A model generated the notes under the pieces. That model had not been told where the DNA came from. It made no database searches and saw only the letters and a list, made by a program, of their open reading frames with translations. The position numbers and the translations under genes were made by a program. Below are positions 18,825 through 25,694 of a DNA stretch of 64,000 nt, one piece after another. Source of the stretch: Caulobacter ginsengisoli (lineage in GTDB: Bacteria > Pseudomonadota > Alphaproteobacteria > Caulobacterales > Caulobacteraceae); NCBI RefSeq assembly GCF_030814835.1, contig NZ_JAUSVS010000001.1, positions 749,001 to 813,000 of the forward strand. The letters run 5' to 3'. Every line of letters begins with the position of its first letter. The stretch's first letter is position 1.

Positions 18825-20144
18825 ATGCGCCTGTCGCGCTTCTTCCTGCCGGTGCTGAAGGATGCGCCGTCCGACGCCCAGATCGTCTCCCACCAGCTGA
18901 TGCTGCGCGCCGGCATGATCCGCCAGGAGGCGGCCGGCATCTATGCCTGGCTGCCGCTGGGCTTCCGGGTGCTCAAGAAGATCGAGCAGATCGTCCGCGA
19001 GGAAATGGACCGCGCCGGCGCCGTCGAGCTGCTGATGCCGACCCTGCAGCTGGCCGACCTGTGGCGGGAGTCCGGGCGGTATGACGCCTATGGCCCGGAG
19101 ATGCTGCGCATCACCGACCGCAACGATCGCGAGCTGCTCTACGGCCCCACCAACGAGGACATGATCACTGAGATCTTCCGGGCCTATGTGAAGAGCTACA
19201 AGGCGCTGCCGCTGAATCTCTATCACATCCAGTGGAAGTTCCGGGACGAGCGCCGCCCGCGCTTCGGGGTCATGCGCGGCCGAGAGTTTCTGATGAAGGA
19301 CGCCTACAGCTTCGACATCGACGAGGCGGCGGCCCGCAAGTCCTATGACCGGATGTTCGTCGCCTATCTGCGCACCTTCAAGCGCATGGGCCTGACCGCC
19401 ATCCCCATGCGGGCCGAGACCGGCCCCATCGGCGGCGATCTCTCCCACGAGTTCATCATCCTGGCCGACACCGGCGAGTCGGCGGTGTTCTGCGACAGCC
19501 GCATCCTGGACCTGCCGGTTCCCGGTGAGGACGTCGACTATGACGCCGACCAGAAGCCCGTGGTCGACGACTGGACCCGCTACTACGCCGCCACCGAGGA
19601 TGTGCATGACGCGGCCCGCTTCGAAAGCGAGACTCCGGCCGAGTTCCGGCGCGAGGCGCGCGGCATCGAGGTCGGCCAGACCTTCTATTTCGGTGAGAAA
19701 TACAGCCGGCCGATGAAGGCCAGCGTCACCGGCCCCGACGGCAAGGAGCATTTCATCCACGGCGGCTCCTACGGCGTGGGGGTCTCGCGCCTGCTGGGGG
19801 CGGTGATCGAGGCCAGCCATGACGCCGGCGGCATCATCTGGCCCGACGCCATCGCCCCGTTCGGGGCCGGCGTGCTGTCGCTGCGCCCGGGCGATGCGGC
19901 CGTCGACGCCGCCTGCAACACCGCCTACGAGGCGCTGGTCAAGGCCGGCAAGGAACCCCTGTTCGACGACACCGACGAGCGGCCGGGCGGCAAGTTCGCC
20001 ACCGCCGACCTGATCGGCCTGCCCTGGCAGATCATCGTCGGGCCTAAGGGCCTGGCCGAGGGCACGGTCGAACTGAAACGCCGGGCCACCGGTGAGCGCG
20101 AGTCGCTCTCCCTGGAATCCGCCATCGCCAAGGTGGCCGGGTGA
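18825..20144 (+). CDS. proS: Prolyl-tRNA synthetase, short type without editing insertion
   Basis: Class II aminoacyl-tRNA synthetase charging tRNA-Pro. Class II motif 2 is visible as the [16 protein letters not shown] block, with GPTNEDMIT before it and the C-terminal motif 3 glycine-arginine region [11 protein letters not shown]. At 439 residues it lacks the roughly 180-residue editing insertion of the E. coli enzyme, as is usual in alphaproteobacteria. The ATG has GGGGA a few bases upstream. The last codons overlap the lolC GTG (GTGA). Confidence 0.96.
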   Translation: MRLSRFFLPVLKDAPSDAQIVSHQLMLRAGMIRQEAAGIYAWLPLGFRVLKKIEQIVREEMDRAGAVELLMPTLQLADLWRESGRYDAYGPEMLRITDRNDRELLYGPTNEDMITEIFRAYVKSYKALPLNLYHIQWKFRDERRPRFGVMRGREFLMKDAYSFDIDEAAARKSYDRMFVAYLRTFKRMGLTAIPMRAETGPIGGDLSHEFIILADTGESAVFCDSRILDLPVPGEDVDYDADQKPVVDDWTRYYAATEDVHDAARFESETPAEFRREARGIEVGQTFYFGEKYSRPMKASVTGPDGKEHFIHGGSYGVGVSRLLGAVIEASHDAGGIIWPDAIAPFGAGVLSLRPGDAAVDAACNTAYEALVKAGKEPLFDDTDERPGGKFATADLIGLPWQIIVGPKGLAEGTVELKRRATGERESLSLESAIAKVAG

Positions 20145-21427
20145 GCAAATCGGGCGGCCCAGCCGGTCCGTTCAGCCAGTGGGAGCGGGCCATAGCGGGC
20201 CGCTACCTGCGGGCCCGGCGGCAGGACGCGGGCCTGGCCCTGGTCGCCATCATCTCGTTCCTGACCATCATGCTGTCGGTGACGGTGCTGGTCGTGGTGA
20301 TGAGCGTGATGAACGGTTTCCGGGCCGAGCTGCTCGACAAGATGCTGGGCTTCAACGGCCACGCCTTCGTCACCGGCGACCAGATGAACACCGCGGCCCG
20401 CGACGCCATGGTCGCCCGGCTGCGCAAGGTGCCGGGCGTGGTGCAGGCCACCCCGATGATCGAGACCCAGGCCATGGTCATCGGCCGGGGCCAGATCTCC
20501 GGCGCGGTGGTTCGCGCGGTCAACCTGGCCGACGTCAAGGCCACGCCCCTGGTCGCCGGCACGATCAAGGAGCCCGGCAGCCTCGCGGGTTTCGACGTCG
20601 GCGAGGACGGCGGCGACATCATCCTGATGGGCGAGCGGCTGGCCAACAACATGGGCGTCCATGTCGGCGATTCCGTGCAGCTGGTCTCGCCCAGCGGCGA
20701 CGCCACCGCCTTCGGCTCCACGCCCCAGACCAAGGACTATACGGTCGGCGGCGTCTTCAGCGCCGGAATGAGCCAGTACGACGAGATCTACATCTACATG
20801 CCGCTGCGCCAGGCCCAGCTGTTCTTCGGCCGCGACAACACCATCGACGCGGTGGAGATCAAGCTCGACGACCCCGACAAGGCCAAGGCGCTCAAGCGCG
20901 ACCTGGCCCGCGCCGCCGGCCCGGGGGGGCAGGTCCAGGACTGGACCGAGCGCAACGAGGCCTTCTTCAATGCCCTGCAGGTCGAGCATGTGGTCATGCG
21001 CTTCATCCTGCTGGCCATTGTATGCATCGCCAGCCTCAGCATCATCGCCGGGCTGATCATGCTGGTGAAGAACAAGCAGCGCGATATCGCCATCCTCAGA
21101 ACCATGGGCGCCAGCCGGGGCGCCATCATGCGCATCTTCTTCATGTCGGGGGCCTCGCTGGGCATTGCCGGCACCGCCGTCGGCGTGGGACTGGCCAGCC
21201 TGTTCTGCGTCTTCATCCAGCCGATCCAGAACTTCGTGGAGCGGGTGTCGGGGACCCAGGTGTTCAACGCCAACGTCTATTTCCTCACCCACCTGCCGGC
21301 CAAGGTCGATTGGGTCGAGACCGCGGCGGTGGCCGGCATCGCCATCCTGGCCAGCTTCGTGACCACCCTGCTGCCCTCGTGGCTGGCCTCGCGGATCGAG
21401 CCGGTGGAGGCGCTGCGCAATGAGTAG
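20141..21427 (+). CDS. lolC: Lipoprotein-releasing ABC transporter permease (LolC/LolE family)
   Basis: Inner-membrane permease that extracts outer-membrane lipoproteins for transfer to LolA. The N-terminal block ([14 protein letters not shown], then [20 protein letters not shown]) forms the first helix. A large periplasmic domain follows, with three more helices near the C-terminus including the MxTMGAS-type coupling region ([16 protein letters not shown]). The 428-residue length fits. The GTG start overlaps the proS stop by four bases, and the 3' end overlaps lolD by eight bases. Alphaproteobacteria usually have one such permease acting as a homodimer. Confidence 0.94.
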   Translation: MSKSGGPAGPFSQWERAIAGRYLRARRQDAGLALVAIISFLTIMLSVTVLVVVMSVMNGFRAELLDKMLGFNGHAFVTGDQMNTAARDAMVARLRKVPGVVQATPMIETQAMVIGRGQISGAVVRAVNLADVKATPLVAGTIKEPGSLAGFDVGEDGGDIILMGERLANNMGVHVGDSVQLVSPSGDATAFGSTPQTKDYTVGGVFSAGMSQYDEIYIYMPLRQAQLFFGRDNTIDAVEIKLDDPDKAKALKRDLARAAGPGGQVQDWTERNEAFFNALQVEHVVMRFILLAIVCIASLSIIAGLIMLVKNKQRDIAILRTMGASRGAIMRIFFMSGASLGIAGTAVGVGLASLFCVFIQPIQNFVERVSGTQVFNANVYFLTHLPAKVDWVETAAVAGIAILASFVTTLLPSWLASRIEPVEALRNE

Positions 21428-22106
21428 TCCCGTCCTGCGCCTCACCAAGGTCGAGCGGACCTATGTCACCGACTCCGGCCAGCTGCCGGTGCTGCGCGGC
21501 GTCGACCTGGAGCTGATGGCCGGCGAGATCGTCGGGCTGATCGGCCCTTCCGGCTCGGGCAAGTCCTCGTTGCTGCACTCGGCCGGCCTGCTCGAGCGGC
21601 CGGACGGCGGCACGGTCGAGATCGGCGGCCAGAACTGCTCGGACATGAAGGACGGCGCCCGCACCCGCGTGCGGCTGAGCCAGGTCGGCTTCGTCTATCA
21701 GTTCCACCACCTGCTGCCCGAGTTCAGCGCCCTGCAGAATGTCGGCATGCCCGGCATGATCGCCGGCCGCGGCGAGGCCTGGTCCGCCGAGCGGGCGACC
21801 GAGCTCCTGACCCAGCTGGGCCTGGGCGAGCGGCTGCACCACCAGCCCGGCCAGCTGTCCGGCGGCGAACAGCAGCGGGTGGCCATCGCCCGGGCCCTGA
21901 CCAACCAGCCGCGCCTGCTGCTGGCCGACGAGCCGACCGGCAATCTGGATCCCGAAACCGCCGCGGTGGTCTTCCAGGCTCTCTACGATCTGGCCCGGGG
22001 CCAGGGCGTCGCGGCGCTGATCGCCACCCACAATCTCGAGTTGGCCCGGTTCATGGACCGGGTCTTCACTCTCAAGGACGGCCACCTGGAACCCTGGCAG
22101 GGGTAA
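21420..22106 (+). CDS. lolD: Lipoprotein-releasing system ATP-binding protein LolD
   Basis: ABC ATPase that drives the permease encoded just upstream. Walker A is GPSGSGKSS, the signature [15 protein letters not shown], and Walker [13 protein letters not shown], with the switch His in ALIATHN. The Q-loop region [10 protein letters not shown] matches the LolD/MacB subfamily. The length of 228 residues is standard. The ATG lies eight bases inside the end of lolC, so the two are coupled. Confidence 0.95.
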   Translation: MSSPVLRLTKVERTYVTDSGQLPVLRGVDLELMAGEIVGLIGPSGSGKSSLLHSAGLLERPDGGTVEIGGQNCSDMKDGARTRVRLSQVGFVYQFHHLLPEFSALQNVGMPGMIAGRGEAWSAERATELLTQLGLGERLHHQPGQLSGGEQQRVAIARALTNQPRLLLADEPTGNLDPETAAVVFQALYDLARGQGVAALIATHNLELARFMDRVFTLKDGHLEPWQG

Positions 22107-22222
22107 AGCCACCGTGAAGCCCGATTCATCAATTAGGCCGTGCCCGGTCTGATTGCCGCCCTGTTTTCGCCCCAGGGCTCATTGCATCAAGACCCCTCAC
22201 ACGGGGACGGGAGCGTTCGTAC

Positions 22223-22606
22223 ATGACCCGCCATCTCGATGTCGCCGGCAAGTCAGGCGTCGTCTATCGCTACCGGCCGCTGTCGGAGGACATGCCGGTC
22301 ACCCTGGCAGGGGCCAATTATCTGATCCTGGAAGGCCAGGGCGAGAACGTCACCATCGCCCGGGTGGGCGAGAGCGACTGCCTTTATCGCGATGTCGATG
22401 AAGTGCGCGAGCAGGCCGGGCGCCGCCGCGGCCGGGTGTCGCTGTTTGTCCGTCTCAATGTCAGCGGCGAGGCGCGCCGTCAGGAGCAGGCCGACATCCT
22501 GGCGGCTCAGGAACGGGCGGAAGCGGAAAACCGGGTCGAACGTCCGGTGCGGCCGGCGCCCAAGCGCAAGCCCGCCGGGCGCGGCAAGGCCCCGCTGGAC
22601 TCCTGA
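22223..22606 (+). CDS. Hypothetical protein with basic, proline-rich tail
   Basis: A 127-residue soluble protein. Residues 1-80 look like a small compact domain (SGVVYRYRPLSEDMPVTLAGANYLI), and about 95-127 is a disordered basic tail (RPVRPAPKRKPAGRGKAP). GGGAG lies roughly ten bases before the ATG. The 116-base gap after lolD shows no clear terminator. No family recognised; it converges on an exported-protein gene 20 bases away. Confidence 0.7.
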   Translation: MTRHLDVAGKSGVVYRYRPLSEDMPVTLAGANYLILEGQGENVTIARVGESDCLYRDVDEVREQAGRRRGRVSLFVRLNVSGEARRQEQADILAAQERAEAENRVERPVRPAPKRKPAGRGKAPLDS

Positions 22607-22625
22607 CGCCCTGACGAAAGGCCGA

Positions 22626-22922
22626 TCAGCCGCCCGGCGGCTTCGACGCGTCGGCGCGCGGGCCGCTCAGCAGGTCGCGGCCCTGGGCGGCCTGCTGATC
22701 GCGCTCGGCCTGGGTCGTGCACACCTTTTTCGAGAACCGGGTCCCGGTGATCTGCTTCATCTTGCAGATGACGCCTTCGTCGACCTTGGGCGCGGTCGAG
22801 GCCGGGGTGGCCGTGGACGCGGTGGCGTTGGCCGGACCGCTGGCGGCCGGCGTGGGCTGGTCAGCCAGGACCGGCAAGGCGAAGGCCGCGGCGCAGGCGG
22901 CGGTGACGAGGAGCAGACGCAC
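22626..22922 (-). CDS. Small exported protein
   Basis: A 98-residue precursor with a signal peptide (MRLLLVTAACAAAFALPVLA, cleavage likely before DQ), an Ala/Thr/Pro linker, and a short domain VICKMKQITGTRFSKKVCTTQAERD with two cysteines that can pair. The C-terminus is polar. The same short two-cysteine motif is, from memory, common in small periplasmic proteins of Caulobacterales and sphingomonads, but its role is unknown to me. Its upstream region was separated from the sidA/dnaE block by the IS insertion. Confidence 0.75.
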   Translation of the reverse strand: MRLLLVTAACAAAFALPVLADQPTPAASGPANATASTATPASTAPKVDEGVICKMKQITGTRFSKKVCTTQAERDQQAAQGRDLLSGPRADASKPPGG

Positions 22923-23040
22923 GATAAATATCCCCTGGGAGTGATCGCACTATGGTGCGCCATTGAAGCACGGCTTGGCGGAGTCGCAAAGTTAACGACG
23001 GGCAATGCGTCGGTGGGACGCGGTCGTTGGGTGCGGCAAA

Positions 23041-23074
23041 AGCGCTTGGGCGTTTATGCACTTCACATACCACG
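23041..23074. repeat. Left target duplication and left terminal inverted repeat of the IS1595 element
   Basis: The 8-bp direct repeat AGCGCTTG occupies 23041-23048. The 26-bp left inverted repeat follows at 23049-23074, beginning GGCGTTTATGCA and ending ACATACCACG. It matches the right repeat at 22 of 26 positions. IS1595-family elements are known for 8-bp target duplications and ends beginning GG. Confidence 0.85.
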
Positions 23075-23112
23075 CTTGATTTGATAGGGTGTTCTCACTG
23101 GAGAACGACCCA

Positions 23113-24090
23113 ATGTCCGCCGATCTGACGAACCCGATTTTCACGAACGAAGAAGCCGCCCGCATCCATTTCGAGGCGCTGCGCTGGCCCGATGGCCGCG
23201 TCTGCCCTCACTGCGGAACTGTTGGGAACTCCACGCTGATGCAGGGCAAGACCACCCGCGCCGGGCTCTACAAGTGCAAGGATTGCCGCAAGCCGTTCAC
23301 CGCCACGATGGGCACGGTTTATGAGAAGTCGCATATCCCGCTCCATAAGTGGCTGCTGGCGACGCACCTGATGTGCGCGAGCAAGAAAGGCATGTCGGCG
23401 CATCAACTGTATCGGATGCTCGGCTTCGGCTCTTATCGGACTGCCTGGTTCATGGCGCACCGCATCCGCGAAGCCATGCGTCCCGGCGGAAACCTTCCCC
23501 CGATGGGCGGCGACGGCTCGCCGGTCGAAGTCGATGAAACCTTCATCGGTCACGATCCGAAGAACCCCGCCGAGCCGGGCAAGAAGGCCAGCATCAACCA
23601 AATGAACAAGGTGCTGTCTCTGGTCTCCCGCGAAACCGGCGAGGCCCGCAGCTTCGTCGTCAAAGACCTGCGCATGGCGACCATCGTTCCGATCATCGAA
23701 GCCAACGTTGCCCGCGAGGCTCGGTTAATGACGGATGAAGCCACCCGCTACACCTCGATTGGCTGGAACTTCGCCGATCACGGCGTGGTCAATCACGGCA
23801 AGGAAGAGTTCGTTTCGACCGTCGATCCGACCGTCCACACGAATACGGTTGAGGGCTTCTATTCGATCTTCAAGCGCGGCATGCGCGGCGTCTATCAACA
23901 CTGCGGCTCGCGCCATCTGCACCGCTACGTTGCCGAGTTCGATTTCCGCTACAGCAACCGCATCGCCAACGGCTTTGACGACAAGGCCCGCGCCGAACGC
24001 GCCGTGAAGGGCGTCGTTGGAAAGCGTCTGACCTACCGACAGCCTGACGGCCACAAGTCCTTTAGCCTGCGAGCCGCGACCGCTTGGTAA
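23113..24090 (+). CDS. IS1595-family transposase (ISXO2-like DDE domain)
   Basis: A 325-residue transposase. It has an N-terminal IS1595-type zinc ribbon with C31, C34, C55 and C58 (CPHCG ... CKDC), a helical region (HKWLLATHLMCASKKGMSA), and an ISXO2-like catalytic domain. Candidate catalytic residues are D141 (VEVDETFIG), D208 (LMTDEATRY) and N244 (HTNTVEGF), the D-D-N triad of this family. ATG 23113 has GGAGA eight bases upstream; a GTG at 23089 would add eight residues. The frame is intact, so the element may still be active. Confidence 0.93.
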   Translation: MSADLTNPIFTNEEAARIHFEALRWPDGRVCPHCGTVGNSTLMQGKTTRAGLYKCKDCRKPFTATMGTVYEKSHIPLHKWLLATHLMCASKKGMSAHQLYRMLGFGSYRTAWFMAHRIREAMRPGGNLPPMGGDGSPVEVDETFIGHDPKNPAEPGKKASINQMNKVLSLVSRETGEARSFVVKDLRMATIVPIIEANVAREARLMTDEATRYTSIGWNFADHGVVNHGKEEFVSTVDPTVHTNTVEGFYSIFKRGMRGVYQHCGSRHLHRYVAEFDFRYSNRIANGFDDKARAERAVKGVVGKRLTYRQPDGHKSFSLRAATAW

Positions 24091-24145
24091 GAAGCGTAGG
24101 CGGTCCCGCTGGCGGACCAAAGGCTAAGCTTTCTGGGAATCAAAC

Positions 24146-24565
24146 ATGATCACCAATGAAGGACTACAGGCCGCAACCGTTGTCGGCGCAGGCGTGGCAG
24201 ATGACGGACTGGCCCGCATCACGTTCGATGTCGGCAGCGGCGAGATCGCTATACCGGAGCCCGGACACCTGACGATTGGGTTCCCGCAACAGGAACTTCG
24301 CCCCTTGGCGCTGCTCCTGTTGAACCTTGCCGGTGGTCAGTCCATCCCCAACGGTCAGCAGTCAGGACCAGTGTTTTCAATACCTGCCGATGAGTGCCTG
24401 ATTGGCTGGACAGACGATGCGCGCCCGGCTCTGATTGTGCGGCTTTCGGAAGGGGGACAGGTGATCTTTGATCTTCCCCCAGAAGCGGTATCTCAATTGA
24501 GAAGCGCGATTGAACTTGTGGCAGAGCGATTAGCCCCCGCCCCATCAGGCCAGCAGAAGCACTAA
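24146..24565 (+). CDS. IS passenger gene, unrecognised 139-residue protein
   Basis: A soluble 139-residue protein, lying 55 bases after the transposase and on the same strand. Residues 1-75 are mainly beta-like (ARITFDVGSGEIAIPEPG), and the C-terminal half has alternating strands then a helix (LSEGGQVIFDLPPEAV, SQLRSAIELVAERL). No catalytic motif, signal peptide or DNA-binding helix is evident. Codon use is close to the transposase and less GC-biased than the core genes, so it probably travels with the element. Function unknown. Confidence 0.65.
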   Translation: MITNEGLQAATVVGAGVADDGLARITFDVGSGEIAIPEPGHLTIGFPQQELRPLALLLLNLAGGQSIPNGQQSGPVFSIPADECLIGWTDDARPALIVRLSEGGQVIFDLPPEAVSQLRSAIELVAERLAPAPSGQQKH

Positions 24566-24626
24566 GCTGACGCAGCCCCGTTCGGTCTGACATATGCGCT
24601 CCCCTTACTGAGGCGCAACGAAACGC

Positions 24627-24779
24627 CTAGCCTTCTTTTGGCTTTCCCCGCTTCCCGTTCGATTCTGATTTGGTCCGGGGCTGCGGGGGCGTTGCCAGCA
24701 TACGCTTTACGACCTCATCCCGGCGGCGGGCCGCCTCTTCGTCTGACAGGGAGTCATCCGATGGCGAAGGTTTCTGCAT
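24627..24779 (-). CDS. Small antisense passenger gene, 50 codons
   Basis: Not obvious at usual length cut-offs. Read on the minus strand from ATG at 24779 to TAG at 24627, it encodes 50 residues: an acidic start (PSDDSLSDEE), a basic amphipathic helix (AARRRDEVVKRMLA), then TPPQPR and a Lys/Arg/Gly-rich tail ending KPKEG. This charged-helix then TPPxP then basic-tail pattern resembles small uncharacterised alphaproteobacterial proteins I have seen near mobile genes. It starts inside the first codons of the divergent MtlR/HEPN-like gene (19-base overlap), so the two could be jointly controlled. Coding status is inferred from composition. Confidence 0.5.
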   Translation of the reverse strand: MQKPSPSDDSLSDEEAARRRDEVVKRMLATPPQPRTKSESNGKRGKPKEG

Positions 24780-25345
24780 ACATCCAAGCCCTCAAAGATC
24801 ACGGCCGGGCGCGCCCGACAGACGCGGCGGAAATCCCCGCGATGCTAAACGACCTGATGTCGGAAAGCGACCGGAGCGCAATCATCCTCATCTCCACGAC
24901 CGTTGAGGACGCGATTGAGTCTGAGCTGATCCGGCGCATGCCAGGGGTGGCGGATGAGACGGCCCCTTACTCCCTGATCTTCGGGTCTGACGGACCGGTC
25001 TCGACCTTCTCCAATAAGATCAAGATGGGGCTTGCCATGGGCATCCTATCGCCGGACGTCCGGCGCCAAGTCGATATCGTTCGCGAGATTCGGAACGCCT
25101 GCGCCCATGCCCGCTATCCGACTTCATTCGAAACGCCCGCCATCATCGAAGCCTGTAAGCATCTGTTGGCCGATATGCGGGTGGCGTCTGAGAAGGAACC
25201 GACCCTGCGCGACTACTTCATCATGAAGTGCATGCTGATCACCCAGTATGTGGTCGATGGGAAATGGCGCACTACGAGCGATGACATTCTGGACCTTCTC
25301 GGGGACGAACTGCCGCCATCGCCTGAAACACGGCCTCAACAATAA
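24761..25345 (+). CDS. IS passenger gene: MtlR-like protein with HEPN-type Rx4H motif
   Basis: A 194-residue soluble protein; AGGGAG lies seven bases before ATG 24761. Residues 40-100 resemble the mannitol repressor (MtlR) family: a hydrophobic helix with VEDAIESELI, then FGSDGPVSTFSNKIKMGLAMGI. At 111-116 the sequence RNACAH fits the R-polar-x3-H motif (Rx4H) of HEPN ribonucleases, in the helix after RQVDIVREI. MtlR itself is not a proven nuclease, and no mannitol genes are nearby. A HEPN-like toxin or defence role is inferred from the motif and mobile context. The C-terminal 20 residues are proline-rich. Confidence 0.7.
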   Translation: MAKVSAYIQALKDHGRARPTDAAEIPAMLNDLMSESDRSAIILISTTVEDAIESELIRRMPGVADETAPYSLIFGSDGPVSTFSNKIKMGLAMGILSPDVRRQVDIVREIRNACAHARYPTSFETPAIIEACKHLLADMRVASEKEPTLRDYFIMKCMLITQYVVDGKWRTTSDDILDLLGDELPPSPETRPQQ

Positions 25346-25472
25346 GTTCCGGATCATCGTCGCGCTGAGACCAAACGCCCAGCGTTTCAGCCCCTGCCGC
25401 GATCATCGCGGGGGTTATTTCCATCTCAGTCTCTAGCGCCGGCCTGTCCGGTAGCGGGATACCGTCAGTCAT
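25272..25472 (-). CDS. Small antisense gene beside the right IS end, up to 66 codons
   Basis: The minus-strand frame encodes MTDGIPLPDRP... then MEITPAMIAAGAETLG, an acidic stretch (QRDDDPEL) and VEAVFQAMAAV. The block ITPAMIxAG plus a helix ending in AMAA is, from memory, a recurrent pattern in short alphaproteobacterial hypothetical proteins. The first ATG (ending 25472) abuts the inverted repeat and lacks a clear ribosome site; an internal ATG at 25424 preceded by GAGA may be the true start, giving 50 residues. It overlaps the tail of the MtlR-like gene by 74 bases. Confidence 0.45.
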   Translation of the reverse strand: MTDGIPLPDRPALETEMEITPAMIAAGAETLGVWSQRDDDPELIVEAVFQAMAAVRPREGPECHRS

Positions 25473-25506
25473 CGTGGTATGTCAAATGCATAATCACCAG
25501 CGCTTG
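25473..25506. repeat. Right terminal inverted repeat and right target duplication of the IS1595 element
   Basis: The inverted repeat runs 25473-25498 (reverse complement GGTGATTATGCA ... CATACCACG). The target duplication AGCGCTTG is at 25499-25506, identical to the copy at 23041-23048. The last three bases of this duplication are the TTG of the sidA -35 hexamer, so insertion regenerated that promoter rather than destroying it. Confidence 0.85.
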
Positions 25507-25533
25507 ACGACGAGAACAAAAGGGGAATAAGAA
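25504..25533 (+). promoter_or_regulatory. sidA promoter core
   Basis: TTGACG at 25504-25509 is a consensus -35; an A/T-rich -10-like stretch (GAATAAG) lies at 25525-25531, 15-16 bases further on. It is immediately followed by the LexA box, the usual layout for an SOS-repressed gene. The first half of the -35 is contributed by the target duplication of the IS. Confidence 0.5.
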
Positions 25534-25545
25534 CAAAGACAGAAC
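25531..25545. promoter_or_regulatory. LexA (SOS) box upstream of sidA
   Basis: GAAC-N7-GAAC (spacer AAAGACA), which on the other strand reads GTTC-N7-GTTC, the alphaproteobacterial LexA operator. It overlaps the -10/start region and lies 16 bases before the sidA start codon. A box with the same orientation relative to its gene occurs upstream of lexA in this window. Confidence 0.85.
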
Positions 25546-25561
25546 TCAAGGGGAGGCCCCA

Positions 25562-25651
25562 ATGGCCCGTATCGCGCGTGAGACTCTGGCGCTTGCATCT
25601 GTCGCCAGCTTCGTCTGGATGATGTGTTCGTTCGCAACCCTGGTGGCCTGA
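25562..25651 (+). CDS. sidA: SOS-induced cell division inhibitor SidA, 29 residues
   Basis: A 29-codon gene with a near-perfect ribosome site (AAGGGGAGG, 5 bases before ATG). The product begins [16 protein letters not shown], giving two arginines before one hydrophobic helix that runs to the C-terminus (about 9-29, with FVWMMC). Caulobacter SidA is a 29-residue inner-membrane protein induced by DNA damage that blocks division through FtsW/FtsN; length, single helix, LexA box and position just before dnaE all fit. The identification rests on these features, not on alignment. dnaE follows 43 bases later and could be co-induced. Confidence 0.8.
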   Translation: MARIARETLALASVASFVWMMCSFATLVA

Positions 25652-25694
25652 GTCGAATAGGCTTAGAGGACCCCCGCATCCGGAGAGGACTCGC

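Larger units (their letters stand above)
23049..25498 (+). mobile_element. IS1595-family insertion sequence with passenger genes, 2450 bp
   Basis: The element is delimited by 26-bp imperfect inverted repeats (23049-23074 and 25473-25498) and an exact 8-bp target duplication on both sides. Besides the transposase it holds a 139-residue gene, a 194-residue MtlR/HEPN-like gene, and two short antisense genes of 50 and 66 codons. Its base composition is visibly less GC-rich than the flanks, which fits recent acquisition. The target lay between the small exported protein gene and sidA; the right end touches the sidA -35 hexamer. IS1595 elements with accessory genes are known, but I do not recognise this cargo set. 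Confidence 0.88.

Noticed and set aside
23029..23045. GGGTGCGGCAAAAGCGC as the left IS end
   Set aside because: It has no partner at the right end, whereas ends at 23049 and 25498 give aligned inverted repeats and an exact 8-bp duplication.
23090..23105. GTTCTC and GAGAAC flanking ACTG upstream of the transposase
   Set aside because: The half sites are inverted, not direct, so this is a small palindrome, not a LexA operator.
24761..25345. A true mannitol-operon repressor (MtlR)
   Set aside because: No mannitol transporter or dehydrogenase gene is near, and it lies inside a transposable element. The MtlR resemblance is kept only as a family hint.
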